DNA from: Kineococcus endophyticus
Lineage (GTDB): Bacteria > Actinomycetota > Actinomycetes > Actinomycetales > Kineococcaceae
DNA length: 64,000 nt
Assembly: GCF_040796495.1 (NCBI RefSeq)
Contig: NZ_JBFNQN010000012.1
Location: 1 to 64,000 of the forward strand
Direction: 5' to 3'
How positions within the stretch are numbered: position 1 is the first letter of the stretch; each line of letters begins with the position of its first letter. Below the pieces are notes generated by a model. The model was not told the origin of the DNA. It did no database searches and saw nothing but the letters and a program-made list of their open reading frames with translations. Made by a program: the position numbers and the translations under genes. Positions 49,745-57,875 of the stretch are shown here, piece by piece.

Positions 49745-50443
49745 TCAGCCGGCGGGGGCGTCCAGCGACGACGGCGGACCGTCGGCGCGGTTGCGGACGG
49801 ACTCCAGCAGCGCGTGCACGACGTACCGCTGCCGCGCCGAGTGCATCGGGTGGCAGGCGGTCATCGTCAGCCAGGCCTGCGTGGGCGTGGCCCCGGGCTG
49901 GTCGGGCACGGGCGCGATGACGGAGACCTGCTTCGGGCTGACGATCTCGTGGGAGCGCACCCGGTAGGTCAGCCACTGCGTCGCGGTCTCGACGACGACG
50001 GCGTCCCCGTCCTGCAGCTCGGCGATCTGGTTGAACGGCTTCCCGTACGTGACGCGGTGGCCGGCGATCGCGAAGTTGCCGACCTGGCCGGGCATGACGG
50101 CCTGCGTGTAGTGGCCGATGCCGTCCTTGAGCTCCTCGGTGCCGGTGCCCTCGACGACCGGGACGGAGTAGTCGGCGGCGAAGCGCGGGACGTGCAGGAT
50201 CGCGAACGGCTGACCGACGGCCGGGACCGCCACGGGGTCCACGGGCGGGTCGGCGGCGGGCGCCGAGGACGTCGGGGCCGGTGCGGCCCGCTCCCACCGC
50301 TGCTCCAGGGAGCTGACCGTCGCGGCCTGCGCCCGGCCGGAGGTGAGGTCGGTCCAGTAGAGCTGCCACACGACGAAGAGCAGCGTGAGGACGCCGGCGG
50401 TGACGAGCAGCTCACCGAGGACGGAGACGGCCCGGCGGATCAC
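49745..50443 (-). CDS. Class E sortase
   Basis: A 232-aa membrane-anchored transpeptidase. One N-terminal helix (ELLVTAGVLTLLFVVWQLYW), a Pro/Ala linker, then the sortase beta barrel with H129 (IAGHRVTYGKPF), C197 (TMTACHP) and R206 (ARQRYVV) as the catalytic triad. Class E enzymes cleave LAXTG-type signals and attach proteins to the wall in high-GC Gram-positives. No sorting-signal protein is seen in this window. GTG overlaps the DUF881 stop. Confidence 0.9.
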   Translation of the reverse strand: MIRRAVSVLGELLVTAGVLTLLFVVWQLYWTDLTSGRAQAATVSSLEQRWERAAPAPTSSAPAADPPVDPVAVPAVGQPFAILHVPRFAADYSVPVVEGTGTEELKDGIGHYTQAVMPGQVGNFAIAGHRVTYGKPFNQIAELQDGDAVVVETATQWLTYRVRSHEIVSPKQVSVIAPVPDQPGATPTQAWLTMTACHPMHSARQRYVVHALLESVRNRADGPPSSLDAPAG

Positions 50444-51162
50444 GCGGCACCCTCCCGGGCGTACGTCAGGCGCGTCGTGCCGTCGAAGGCGGGCAGCTGC
50501 AGGTCCTGGCCCGCGGAGACCTGGTAGCCGAGGCCGTAGGCGGCGACGTACTCGCGGTAGATCGAGATCTCCGCCGACGCGTCGAGGGCGGCCCGCAGCC
50601 GGGAGACGTCCCCGACGGCCGTGATCCGGTACGGCGGGGAGTAGGTGCGGCCCTGCAGGACGAGGACGTTGCCGACGCAGCGGACGGCGGACGTCGACAC
50701 GATCCGCTGGTCCATGATCATCATGGCCTCGGCGCCCCCGTTCCACAGCGCGTTGACGACGCCCTCGACGTCCTGCTGGTGCACGACGAGGTCGTCCGGC
50801 GAGGCCGAGGCGGGACGCTCGGTGTCCGGGGCGTCGTCGAGGGTGACCGTCAGGCCCGGACCCTGGACGGCGAGCGCCCCCGAGGCCGTACCGAGCGCGG
50901 GATCCTCCAGCGGGTCCTCCCCGGGGGCCGTCGCGGCGTCGCGGCTGAGGGTGTCGACCTCCGAGCGCAGTGTCGCGACCTGGGCGGCGCGCTGGGCGTT
51001 CTCCCGGGAACGCTGGGCGACGACGGACCCGAGGTCGGCCGACTCCGAGCGCAGGTCCGTCCCCCCGGAGGTGAGGGCGCTCGTCGCGAACAGCAGACCT
51101 GCGGCGGCGAGGACGAGCACGACGCCGGCCCGGCGGGTGATGCGTCCAGCGTCCACGCGCAC
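50440..51162 (-). CDS. DUF881 membrane protein
   Basis: A 240-aa protein with one N-terminal helix (AGVVLVLAAAGLLFATSAL), a coiled-coil segment and a C-terminal DUF881 domain (LVVHQQDVEGVVNALWNGGA, then EAMMIMDQRIVSTSAVRCVG). Genes of this family lie next to crgA and sortase genes across Actinobacteria and are thought to be envelope or division related. GTG 51162 is chosen because GGGAGGA lies seven bases upstream. Confidence 0.87.
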   Translation of the reverse strand: MRVDAGRITRRAGVVLVLAAAGLLFATSALTSGGTDLRSESADLGSVVAQRSRENAQRAAQVATLRSEVDTLSRDAATAPGEDPLEDPALGTASGALAVQGPGLTVTLDDAPDTERPASASPDDLVVHQQDVEGVVNALWNGGAEAMMIMDQRIVSTSAVRCVGNVLVLQGRTYSPPYRITAVGDVSRLRAALDASAEISIYREYVAAYGLGYQVSAGQDLQLPAFDGTTRLTYAREGAA

Positions 51163-51230
51163 CCCTCGTCCTCCCCCGGCTCGGGTCCGGCGCACCGTCT
51201 CGGCGCCGACATCGACACCGATCGTCGCAC

Positions 51231-51236
51231 TAGGCT
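51231..51236 (+). promoter_or_regulatory. Candidate -10 box for crgA
   Basis: TAGGCT would start a transcript with a leader of about 45 nt, ending in the TGGAGG site before crgA. The -35 region is poor. Confidence 0.3.
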
Positions 51237-51286
51237 GAGCGGCGGGTGACGGTCCCCGTCCCTGCCCACCCCGACTGGAGGTCGAC

Positions 51287-51592
51287 GTGCCCCGCCGCAA
51301 GAAGTCCGACGAGACGGACGTCACGAGCGACGCGACTGCCACCGCGGACGCCGGCAAGCGCCGTCGCGGAGGGGTGTCCGACGCCGACCGCGAGGTCAAG
51401 CGCAAGAACCAGCTGACCCCGCGCTGGTGGATCTGGACGATGGTCGGCCTCATGGTCCTCGGCCTGGCCTGGATCGTCGTGTTCTACCTGTCCAGCTCGA
51501 TGCTGCCCGTGCCGGGCTGGGACAACTGGAACCTCGTGGCGGGCTTCGCGCTCGTGCTCGTGGGGTTCGCGATGACGACGCGCTGGCGCTGA
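51287..51592 (+). CDS. crgA: Cell division protein CrgA
   Basis: A 101-aa membrane protein. A charged cytoplasmic N-terminus (DADREVKRKNQLTPRWWIWT) is followed by two helices, VGLMVLGLAWIVVFYLSSS and LVAGFALVLVGFAMTT, joined by MLPVPGWDNWN, the usual CrgA loop. In Streptomyces and mycobacteria CrgA is a septum protein contacting FtsZ, FtsI and FtsQ. The position beside DUF881, sortase, rhomboid and cyclophilin genes matches the conserved actinobacterial cluster. GTG 51287 follows GGAGG. Confidence 0.93.
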   Translation: MPRRKKSDETDVTSDATATADAGKRRRGGVSDADREVKRKNQLTPRWWIWTMVGLMVLGLAWIVVFYLSSSMLPVPGWDNWNLVAGFALVLVGFAMTTRWR

Positions 51593-51670
51593 CGCACCAC
51601 CCTCCGTCGGGACTGGTCCTGACGGGTGACGGCGCGGCCCGCGCGGTCAACCCTTCCCTTGCGTGACGGT

Positions 51671-51692
51671 TAGGGTGACCCCGTCGTCCACA
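51671..51692 (+). promoter_or_regulatory. Candidate -10 box with an adjacent DnaA-box-like nonamer
   Basis: TAGGGT (51671-51676) could drive the glycosyltransferase-like gene. TCGTCCACA (51684-51692), eight of nine bases of the actinobacterial DnaA box, lies just downstream, at about the transcription start. Confidence 0.3.
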
Positions 51693-51708
51693 GCCACCAG
51701 GGGGCCGA

Positions 51709-52650
51709 GTGCTGCACGTCGTCTACCGATCCCACGGCGGGGAGAACGCCAAGGGTCGGCCGTCCTGGTACTCGAAGTCGCTGGCGCTGGACTCCTTCCT
51801 GCGCTCGGTGGCGCTGGCGCGTGAGGCCGGCGACGCGATCGACGTGCTCTTCCTCAACGACGGGCCCATCCCGGACGCCCGGCTCGCCCTCATGCGCGCG
51901 CACGGCACCGTGCGCGCCATCACCGGCGGCAGCAACCGGGCGAGCTACCTCGCCGGGCTGAAGCTGGCCGTCCGTTCGGACTGGGCCGCCGACGACGTCG
52001 TCCTGTTCGCCGAGGACGACTACCTGTGGCGCCCGGACGCCCTCCTCTGCCTGGGGCGCGTCGCCGCGCAGGGGCGCGCGGAGTACCTGGCTCCCTACGG
52101 CGTCGGGACGCACGACGACATCGACGGGCGCGTGCCCGTGTGGCGCCGGCCGCGCTCGGGCCGGGGTGAGGAGTCGATCCCGGCCGACGTGGTCCGCTGG
52201 GTGCCGCACCAGAGCACGACGAGCACCTTCGCCGTCCGGCTCGGCGCGCTGCGCCAGGACCACCGCCTGCTGGTGCTGTGCTGCCTGTCCGGCGGCGACT
52301 TCGACCACACGAGCCTGCTCGCGGTGCAGGGCGTCTCCCGCTTCACGCTGCGCGACCTCGTGGCGCACCACCCGGGGTCGTCGTCGAACCCCGCCGTCCG
52401 GCTGGCGCGCGCCGTCTACCTGACGACGTTCCGCAGCGCGGTCGACGTCGCCTCCGTGCGCCGTCCTTCGCGCCGGCGCCGCCTCGCCGCGGCGGACCCG
52501 GCCGTCTGCACGCACATGGAGCAGGGGTGGCTGGCCCCGGCCCCGCACGGGCGCCCGCGGTACTGGGAGGACCTCGCCGCGCAGACCCGCCGCTGGGCGG
52601 ACACGGCGCGCGACCCCGACGGCGACGCGGTCTCCCCAGCCGTCGTCTGA
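51709..52650 (+). CDS. Glycosyltransferase-like (GT-A fold) protein
   Basis: A 313-aa cytosolic protein. The N-terminal MLHVVYRSHGGENAKGRPSW leads into a GT-A-like core: VLFLNDGPIP, then SNRASYLAGLKLAV and VVLFAEDDYLW, where EDD looks like the metal/nucleotide-sugar-binding DxD. The C-terminal third is Arg-rich. No donor or acceptor can be assigned, and the family is unfamiliar to me. GTG 51709 has only a weak ribosome site (GGGGCCGA). It is flanked by crgA and by the DnaA-box cluster. Confidence 0.6.
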   Translation: MLHVVYRSHGGENAKGRPSWYSKSLALDSFLRSVALAREAGDAIDVLFLNDGPIPDARLALMRAHGTVRAITGGSNRASYLAGLKLAVRSDWAADDVVLFAEDDYLWRPDALLCLGRVAAQGRAEYLAPYGVGTHDDIDGRVPVWRRPRSGRGEESIPADVVRWVPHQSTTSTFAVRLGALRQDHRLLVLCCLSGGDFDHTSLLAVQGVSRFTLRDLVAHHPGSSSNPAVRLARAVYLTTFRSAVDVASVRRPSRRRRLAAADPAVCTHMEQGWLAPAPHGRPRYWEDLAAQTRRWADTARDPDGDAVSPAVV

Positions 52651-52711
52651 CGCTCGGTGGGCTACTGATCACGCAGCGTGCAGCCCTGGGAAGGGGTCTC
52701 CGGGGCCCCCG

Positions 52712-52912
52712 TCATCCACCGGTTGGGGATGGCGTGTGGACAAGGCAGGACATCGTCCACAGGGCTTGTCCACCGACTCGTCCACAAGGTGTGGATGAGT
52801 GTGGGTAAGGGGCCGCTCGATCCACAGCGTGCCCCACACCCGGTGGATGACAGCCGTGGCATTCGCACAGGTGTGCGAATCCCTGTGGACAGTCGCTCGA
52901 GCGGGTGGATCG
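52712..52912. other. Cluster of about ten DnaA-box-like nonamers
   Basis: The gap holds one exact TTGTCCACA (minus strand, 52735-52743) and close variants: TCGTCCACA at 52753 and 52778, TTGTCCACC at 52766, minus-strand TCATCCACA at 52790, CGATCCACA at 52818, minus-strand CTGTCCACA at 52884, and TCATCCACC/CGATCCACC types at 52712, 52842 and 52904. Both orientations are mixed. No dnaA or dnaN adjoins and there is no AT-rich stretch, so a DnaA-binding (titration or regulatory) site is more likely than the origin itself. Confidence 0.7.
52861..52880. repeat. 8-bp inverted repeat inside the DnaA-box cluster
   Basis: ATTCGCAC and GTGCGAAT are perfectly complementary around an AGGT centre. It is the only AT-leaning spot in the gap and could be a binding site for a second protein or a small hairpin. 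Confidence 0.5.
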
Positions 52913-52937
52913 CGCTGGGTGACCAGCTGGGCGCGGC

Positions 52938-53792
52938 TCAGTACAGCGCTGCGGCGTAGCCGAGGCCCGCCAGGACGAACAGAGCCACGGCGGCGGTTCC
53001 GGCCCACTGCACGACCGGGTTCCCCTGCCGACCCCGCGCCATCGCGGTGGCCACGAGGGCCCCCGTGACGAGCCCGCCGAGGTGCCCCTGCCACGAGATG
53101 CCGGCGTAGAAGACGCCGATGAGGAAGTTGATGACGATGAGCACGACGATCTGACCGGTCTGGCGACCCAGGTGCCGGTTCACGACGAAGAGCGCGGCGA
53201 AGAGACCGAAGATGGCCCCGGACGCACCGACTGTCACGGTGCCAGCAGGGGCCAGGAGCAGGGCGCCGACGGCCCCGCCGAGCGCGGACACGAGGTAGAG
53301 GGCTGAGAAGCGGACGCGTCCGAGGAGCGGTTCGAGGTACTGCCCGGTGATCCACAGGGCGTACATGTTGAACAGCAGGTGCAGCACACCGCCGTGCATG
53401 AAGGCGGACGTGACGGGCTGCCACCAGGAGCCTTGACCGAAGGACCCCGGGAACGGGCCGTTGACGAGGGCGACCTGGTAGAAGACGTTCGTCGGCATGA
53501 CCTGCTGGCCCAGGTACATCAGCAGGCACGCGCCGATGAGGACCTTGGTGACGAGGGTGTCGCGGTTGCTCAGCACCCCGCCGAACGTCGTGCGCGCCTG
53601 GCGGACGCCCTTGTTGCCCTCCGCGACGCAGTCCACGCACTGCACCCCGACGGCGGCGGGGCGCTGGCACTGCGGGCAGACGGGCCGCCCGCAGCGTTGG
53701 CAGCGGACCCACGACTCGCGGTCGGGGTGGCGGGGACAGACGGGGACGTCGCTCACGTCGGGTTCAACGCGCGGGACGCCCCCGTCGTTCAC
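52938..53792 (-). CDS. Rhomboid family intramembrane serine protease
   Basis: A 284-aa membrane protein. The cytoplasmic N-terminus has a zinc-finger-like set of Cys and His (C19, H22, C31, C34, C39, C42, C52, C55). The rhomboid core follows, with HGGVLHLLFNM near 133-143, the catalytic serine S191 in GASGAIFG and H237 in WQGHLGG. It cleaves membrane proteins within the bilayer; actinobacterial substrates are largely unknown. It lies just upstream, in the sense of transcription, of the DnaA-box cluster and follows the cyclophilin gene. Confidence 0.92.
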   Translation of the reverse strand: MNDGGVPRVEPDVSDVPVCPRHPDRESWVRCQRCGRPVCPQCQRPAAVGVQCVDCVAEGNKGVRQARTTFGGVLSNRDTLVTKVLIGACLLMYLGQQVMPTNVFYQVALVNGPFPGSFGQGSWWQPVTSAFMHGGVLHLLFNMYALWITGQYLEPLLGRVRFSALYLVSALGGAVGALLLAPAGTVTVGASGAIFGLFAALFVVNRHLGRQTGQIVVLIVINFLIGVFYAGISWQGHLGGLVTGALVATAMARGRQGNPVVQWAGTAAVALFVLAGLGYAAALY

Positions 53793-53828
53793 GCTCAGTG
53801 CGTGTCCTGGGTGGACGTGCGGTGCAGG

Positions 53829-54353
53829 TCAGTCGCGCTCGACGTCGACGGACGTGATGACGACGGGCTCGCGGGGAGCGTCACCGGGGCCGACCGGCAC
53901 GGTGGCGATGGCGTCCACGACGGCGCGGCTCTCTTCGTCGGCGACCTCGCCGAAGATCGTGTGCTTGCCGTTGAGGTGCGGCGTCGTCGTCACGGTGACG
54001 AAGAACTGGGACCCGTTGGTGCCGTGACCGGCGATCTTCCCGGCGTTGGCCATGGCCAGCAGGTACTTCTTGTCGAAGCGCAGGTCCGGGTGGATCTCGT
54101 CGTCGAACTGGTACCCGGGGCCGCCGCGGCCGTCACCACGGGGGCAGCCCCCCTGGATCATGAAGCCGTCGATGATGCGGTGGAAGGTGAGCCCGTCGTA
54201 GAACGGCGCGGTCTTCTTCTCGCCGCTGGCCGGGTCCTGCCACTCCTTCGTGCCCTCGGCGAGGCCCACGAAGTTCGCCACCGTCTTGGGGGCGTGGTTC
54301 TCGAACAGTTCCAGGCGGATGTCGCCGTGGTTGGTGTGCAGGGTGGCGTACAT
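53829..54353 (-). CDS. ppiA: Peptidyl-prolyl cis-trans isomerase (cyclophilin)
   Basis: A 174-aa cytosolic cyclophilin. FHRIIDGFMIQGGCP contains the catalytic Arg; GTNGSQFFVTVTTTPHLNGKHT is the rest of the active site. It speeds proline isomerisation in protein folding. ATG 54353 is preferred since GGAAGGA is eight bases upstream. Next to the rhomboid gene as in most Actinobacteria, 36 bp apart, probably co-transcribed. Confidence 0.93.
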   Translation of the reverse strand: MYATLHTNHGDIRLELFENHAPKTVANFVGLAEGTKEWQDPASGEKKTAPFYDGLTFHRIIDGFMIQGGCPRGDGRGGPGYQFDDEIHPDLRFDKKYLLAMANAGKIAGHGTNGSQFFVTVTTTPHLNGKHTIFGEVADEESRAVVDAIATVPVGPGDAPREPVVITSVDVERD

Positions 54354-54545
54354 GCCGCTCATCCTTCCACGGGTCCTGCACGGCACCCGGCGGGGCGTCT
54401 GGTGGCGGGAAGGGCGCGGGTGCGGTCAGATGACGGGTGGTGATCGTCGCCGACCGTTCGGCGTGGGGCACGGACCGCGCACCCCGCACGTTCGCGACAT
54501 CGGATGAACGGGCCAGAGGACGAGCACGAGCACGAGGAGGAACGG

Positions 54546-55439
54546 ATGTCGTTGACCAAGAGCCACACCGAGAAGCTGCAGGCCCAGGGAGCGACGCTGG
54601 CCGGCAAGGTCGCGCCGGCGGTCGGGTCCGCCGTCGACTGGGCCCAGCCGCGCCTGGAGAAGGCCTGGGACACGACGCTCGAAGCGGCTGCGCCGAAGGT
54701 CGAGGCCGCCGCGCACAAGGTGTCCCCCGCCGTGGACAGCGCCCGCGACAAGATCGTCGACGACCTGCTCCCCAAGCTCGTCGAGGCCGTGCAGGAGGCC
54801 GCGAGCAACGCCCGTGATGCCGCCGCCCCGGCCGTCGCGGCCGCCGCCGGCACCGCCACCGCGGCCGCCGCCTCCACGAGCGAGACCGTCCAGAACGCCG
54901 TCAAGGACGTCGTGAAGGACGGCAGGAAGTTCGAGCAGGGCCTGGAGAAGTCGCTGACCAAGAAGGCCCACCAGGCCGAGCGGCGCGCCAAGGTCGCGGG
55001 CAAGGCCGGGAAGGCCGCCGGCAAGGCCGGCACGAAGGCCGCCAAGGCCACCGCGAAGCACACCAAGAAGATCGCCCAGCAGCGCTCGAAGGGTGCCGTC
55101 GCCGTGCTCAAGGGCGAGGCCGTCGCGAAGAAGAAGGGCAGCGCGGGACGCAAGTTCCTCGTCTTCACCCTCATCGCCGCCGGTGGTGCGGCGGTCTACG
55201 CGGCTGTGAAGAACTCCCAGAAGGAGGACCCGTGGGCGGCCCCGGGCGCGGCCTGGACGCCCGCCCCCGCCACCACGACGCCGAGCACGCCGGCCGCCGA
55301 CAAGAGCACCGAGAAGCTCGAGGAGGCCACCGCGCCCTCGACCACCTCGACTCCCGAGGCCTCCGAGGCGCCCACGACGGGCAAGCACGAGTACGCCCCC
55401 GTCGAGGACGGCACGCCCGAGGAGCTCAAGGGCGAGTGA
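54546..55439 (+). CDS. Ala/Lys-rich membrane-anchored helical protein (DUF5324-like)
   Basis: A 297-aa protein. Residues 1-125 are amphipathic helices with AVDWAQPRLEKAWDTTLEAA-type units. Residues 140-180 are strongly basic (KVAGKAGKAAGKAGTKAAKA), reminiscent of histone-H1-like tails. A helix (FLVFTLIAAGGAAVYAAVKN) follows and a Pro/Thr-rich acidic end. This resembles the Streptomyces DUF5324 proteins found next to cyclophilin genes; the function is unknown. Basic repeats ahead of a membrane helix could bind DNA or lipid. GAGGAGGA precedes ATG. Confidence 0.75.
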   Translation: MSLTKSHTEKLQAQGATLAGKVAPAVGSAVDWAQPRLEKAWDTTLEAAAPKVEAAAHKVSPAVDSARDKIVDDLLPKLVEAVQEAASNARDAAAPAVAAAAGTATAAAASTSETVQNAVKDVVKDGRKFEQGLEKSLTKKAHQAERRAKVAGKAGKAAGKAGTKAAKATAKHTKKIAQQRSKGAVAVLKGEAVAKKKGSAGRKFLVFTLIAAGGAAVYAAVKNSQKEDPWAAPGAAWTPAPATTTPSTPAADKSTEKLEEATAPSTTSTPEASEAPTTGKHEYAPVEDGTPEELKGE

Positions 55440-55446
55440 CGCTCTC

Positions 55447-55486
55447 GTGAGGGCCGGCTCCGTCAGGCGACGGGGCCGGCCCTCAC
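55447..55486. terminator. Strong bidirectional terminator hairpin
   Basis: GTGAGGGCCGGC (55447-55458) pairs perfectly with GCCGGCCCTCAC (55475-55486). After a T/G wobble, CCGTC and GACGG add five pairs over an AGGC loop. It lies seven bases past the stop of the Ala/Lys-rich protein gene, with the DUF4091 gene ending on the other side. Confidence 0.8.
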
Positions 55487-55520
55487 GGCGTCCGCCGGAG
55501 CCGCACGGTCGGCTGCGGCC

Positions 55521-55550
55521 GGACGAGGCCCGACGAGGCCCGACGAGGAC
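55521..55550. repeat. Three tandem copies of CGACGAGGCC
   Basis: Three 10-bp units in a row, with one mismatch in the first and one in the last. They lie between the terminator and the end of the DUF4091 gene. Probably slippage with no function. Confidence 0.6.
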
Positions 55551-55555
55551 CCGGC

Positions 55556-57265
55556 TCACGTCAGCCCCGCGAGGACGGCGTCGACGGCCGGCCGCGTCTG
55601 CAACCAGTCGTCGGCGGTGCGCCCCGAGGAGAGGAGCGCGTCCTGGCGGCGGGACGTGCCAGGTGTGGTCCGCGTCAGGTCCTGTCCGGTGAGGTCACGG
55701 ACCAGCTGGAGCGCGGCGTGGTCGGCCATGCCCTGCGCGAAGGCGCGGTGCCGCAACGACTCCACCGGTGTTCCGTCGGGTCCGGGGTAGACGAGGAACG
55801 GGTCACCGGCGGGGAAGGCGTTCCCGGCGCTGGGGTCCTGCCAGGGGTCGACGGCGCCGCGGGACAGCTGGCTGTTCCAGAAGTTGAAGCCCCAGTGCAG
55901 GAACCCCGACGCGCCGGCCCGGAAGAGCTGCTCCCCGATCGCACGGGTCCGCCAGCTCGGCATGGCGATGAACCGGTTGGACACCCCCCGGTCGTGCACG
56001 TTGCAGTGGTAGGCCCAGAACTCGTCGCCGGCGCTGATGAACGGGGCGGCGGCATCCGCGGCCACCACGGGGATGTCGACGGCACCGCTCGTGAGGAACG
56101 ACCGGTCGCTCAGGGCGTCGATGACGGTCTGACCCTTCACCAGGTCTCCGACCACCGCACGGGCGGCCTGGTACCCGGCGAGCTTGTCGTGGCCCGGTTC
56201 GTCACTGACGTGCCAGACGGTCCGCACGGTCGGCCAGCGCAGGGCGAGGTGGGCCTGCAGCCGCGGTAGCAACGCCTCCAGGAAGCCGCGGTAGCGCGGA
56301 TCGGAGGCGCTCACGTGCCAGCCGAAGACCTCCTCCAGCCCAGCCGGGCCGCCGGCCCAGATCGACGGGGTCGCCTCCGCTCCCCACTGCGTGAACAGGT
56401 GCGGCATCTCCAGCACGTCGAAGCCGTGACGGAGGGCCAGCGCCACCCAACGGTCCAGCCGGTCGAACCCGAACTGCCATCCCGTCTCGTCCCGACGCAC
56501 GTCCAGCAACTGCGTCGTGGTGCGCCGGCCGCCGACCTCGGTGTCCAGCGGCGGAGTCCACAGGGGTGTGAGCAGGCAGTTCCCGCCCGCGCGACCCACC
56601 GACGGCAAGTACGACTCGAGCAACTCCCAGTGCCGTGCTCCGAACGGCTCGACGCCGTAGTGGTCGGCCAGGCAGTCGGTGTGCAGCCACTGGGCCACCG
56701 CGATGTCCACCGGCGGCAGGACCTGGCGATGCAGCTGCAGCGCCACCGTGTCGACGTGCAGGAGCTGGCCGTCCTCGGTCCGCACCCGCACGACCACCTC
56801 CCGGTGCCGGTCCCCCTCCGGGTCCTCCACGACGACGTCGACCCACCACGCCGACCAGGCCCCGAGCACCGACGAGCTCAGCTCGCCCTCGCCGAGGGGG
56901 GTGAGCGGGTCGGGGAACAGTCCCGGCGCTCTGCGGAGGAAGACGTCGTCGGAGTCCTCGAAGGCGGGCACCAGCACCGGGACCAGTCCGACCCGGAACA
57001 CGTCCGCCCGAGCGCCCCGTCCCGCCGCCACCTCCAGGCGGAGCCGGGGCAGATCGCTCAGATCGCGGACCGCCGGGGGACGCCACGCCACCTGGAAGGA
57101 CACCGTCTCCCCCGTGAAGGCGCGCAACGGCTCAGCACCAGCGGGTGGGGGCGCCTGGTCGGGGAAGACCTTCTCCAGCGAACTGACCACGGTGAAGGCG
57201 AAGGCTCCCGGCCTGGCGCAATCCTGCACGCCCACGAACGCCGGGAGCGTCGACTCCGCGTGCAA
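55556..57265 (-). CDS. DUF4091 glycoside-hydrolase-like protein
   Basis: A 569-aa protein without an obvious signal peptide. The C-terminal DUF4091 domain is marked by GFLHWGFNFWNSQLS and FLVYPGPDGTPVESLRHRAF; the centre resembles a (beta/alpha)8 glycosidase barrel with acidic residues in TVWHVSDEPGHDKLAGYQ. It probably cleaves a sugar polymer or glycoside; no biochemistry is known to me for close relatives. The start is uncertain: TTG 57265 gives full length, and GTG codons at 57235 and 57229 are alternatives. It is divergent from the ECF sigma gene across 40 bp. Confidence 0.75.
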   Translation of the reverse strand: MHAESTLPAFVGVQDCARPGAFAFTVVSSLEKVFPDQAPPPAGAEPLRAFTGETVSFQVAWRPPAVRDLSDLPRLRLEVAAGRGARADVFRVGLVPVLVPAFEDSDDVFLRRAPGLFPDPLTPLGEGELSSSVLGAWSAWWVDVVVEDPEGDRHREVVVRVRTEDGQLLHVDTVALQLHRQVLPPVDIAVAQWLHTDCLADHYGVEPFGARHWELLESYLPSVGRAGGNCLLTPLWTPPLDTEVGGRRTTTQLLDVRRDETGWQFGFDRLDRWVALALRHGFDVLEMPHLFTQWGAEATPSIWAGGPAGLEEVFGWHVSASDPRYRGFLEALLPRLQAHLALRWPTVRTVWHVSDEPGHDKLAGYQAARAVVGDLVKGQTVIDALSDRSFLTSGAVDIPVVAADAAAPFISAGDEFWAYHCNVHDRGVSNRFIAMPSWRTRAIGEQLFRAGASGFLHWGFNFWNSQLSRGAVDPWQDPSAGNAFPAGDPFLVYPGPDGTPVESLRHRAFAQGMADHAALQLVRDLTGQDLTRTTPGTSRRQDALLSSGRTADDWLQTRPAVDAVLAGLT

Positions 57266-57305
57266 CCGGATCTCGGGTCGTCGGCGTCAGGGCAGTGTGG
57301 ACGAC

Positions 57306-57875
57306 ATGAACCGGGAAGAGCACTTCACCTCCTGGGCACACGAAGCGACCCCGCAGCTGCGGCGCATCGCCCGACTCCTGGCCGGCGACTTCCACATCGG
57401 CGAGGACCTCCTGCAGGACGTCTACGCCAGGATGTACGCCCGCTGGCCCCGCATCCAGGACCCCAGCGCCTACGCCCGCCGCGCCCTCGCCAACGCCGCC
57501 ACCTCACGATGGCGCCACCGGTCCCACCGCCACGAAGCCGTCCGCGACGTCGACGACCACCTCGCCGGCGCCGACCCCTCCCAGCCGCTGGTCGACCTCG
57601 AACAGCGCGCCGACCTCCTCGCGGTCCTGCGCCCGCTGCCACCACGCCAACGTGCGGTGATCGTCCTGCGCTACCTCGACGACCGCAGCGACGACCAGGT
57701 CGCCGATCTGCTCGACATCAGCGTCGGCACCGTCAAGAGCCAAGCCTCCCGGGCCCTGGCCCGGCTGCGCCAGGCCCTGCCCGGCCGTGCTGCCGGGGAA
57801 CCACCCCAGCCGGACCGGCCGAGCCCAGAGGTTCCCTCCTCCGCTGCCTCCCTCGTGGATTGGGCGCGCTCGTGA
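57306..57875 (+). CDS. ECF sigma factor (SigE-like subfamily)
   Basis: A 189-aa RNA-polymerase sigma factor. Region 2 starts FTSWAHEATPQLRRIARLLA and continues GDFHIGEDLLQDVYARMYARW; region 4 is RPLPPRQRAVIVLRYLDDRS, then DDQVADLLDISVGTVKSQAS. This resembles the SigE-type factors found with membrane partners in Actinobacteria. The stop overlaps the start of the next gene, whose product looks like its anti-sigma factor. ATG 57306 fits the family; GTG 57297 is possible. Confidence 0.9.
   Translation: MNREEHFTSWAHEATPQLRRIARLLAGDFHIGEDLLQDVYARMYARWPRIQDPSAYARRALANAATSRWRHRSHRHEAVRDVDDHLAGADPSQPLVDLEQRADLLAVLRPLPPRQRAVIVLRYLDDRSDDQVADLLDISVGTVKSQASRALARLRQALPGRAAGEPPQPDRPSPEVPSSAASLVDWARS

Noticed and set aside
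52712-52912. Calling the DnaA-box cluster the chromosomal origin
   Set aside because: No dnaA, dnaN or recF adjoins it, and no AT-rich unwinding element is visible. The cluster is reported as a DnaA-binding region only.
52678-52959. 93-codon open frame through the DnaA-box gap
   Set aside because: It contains the repeated nonamers, has no ribosome site and overlaps the rhomboid end; its composition is unlike a protein.
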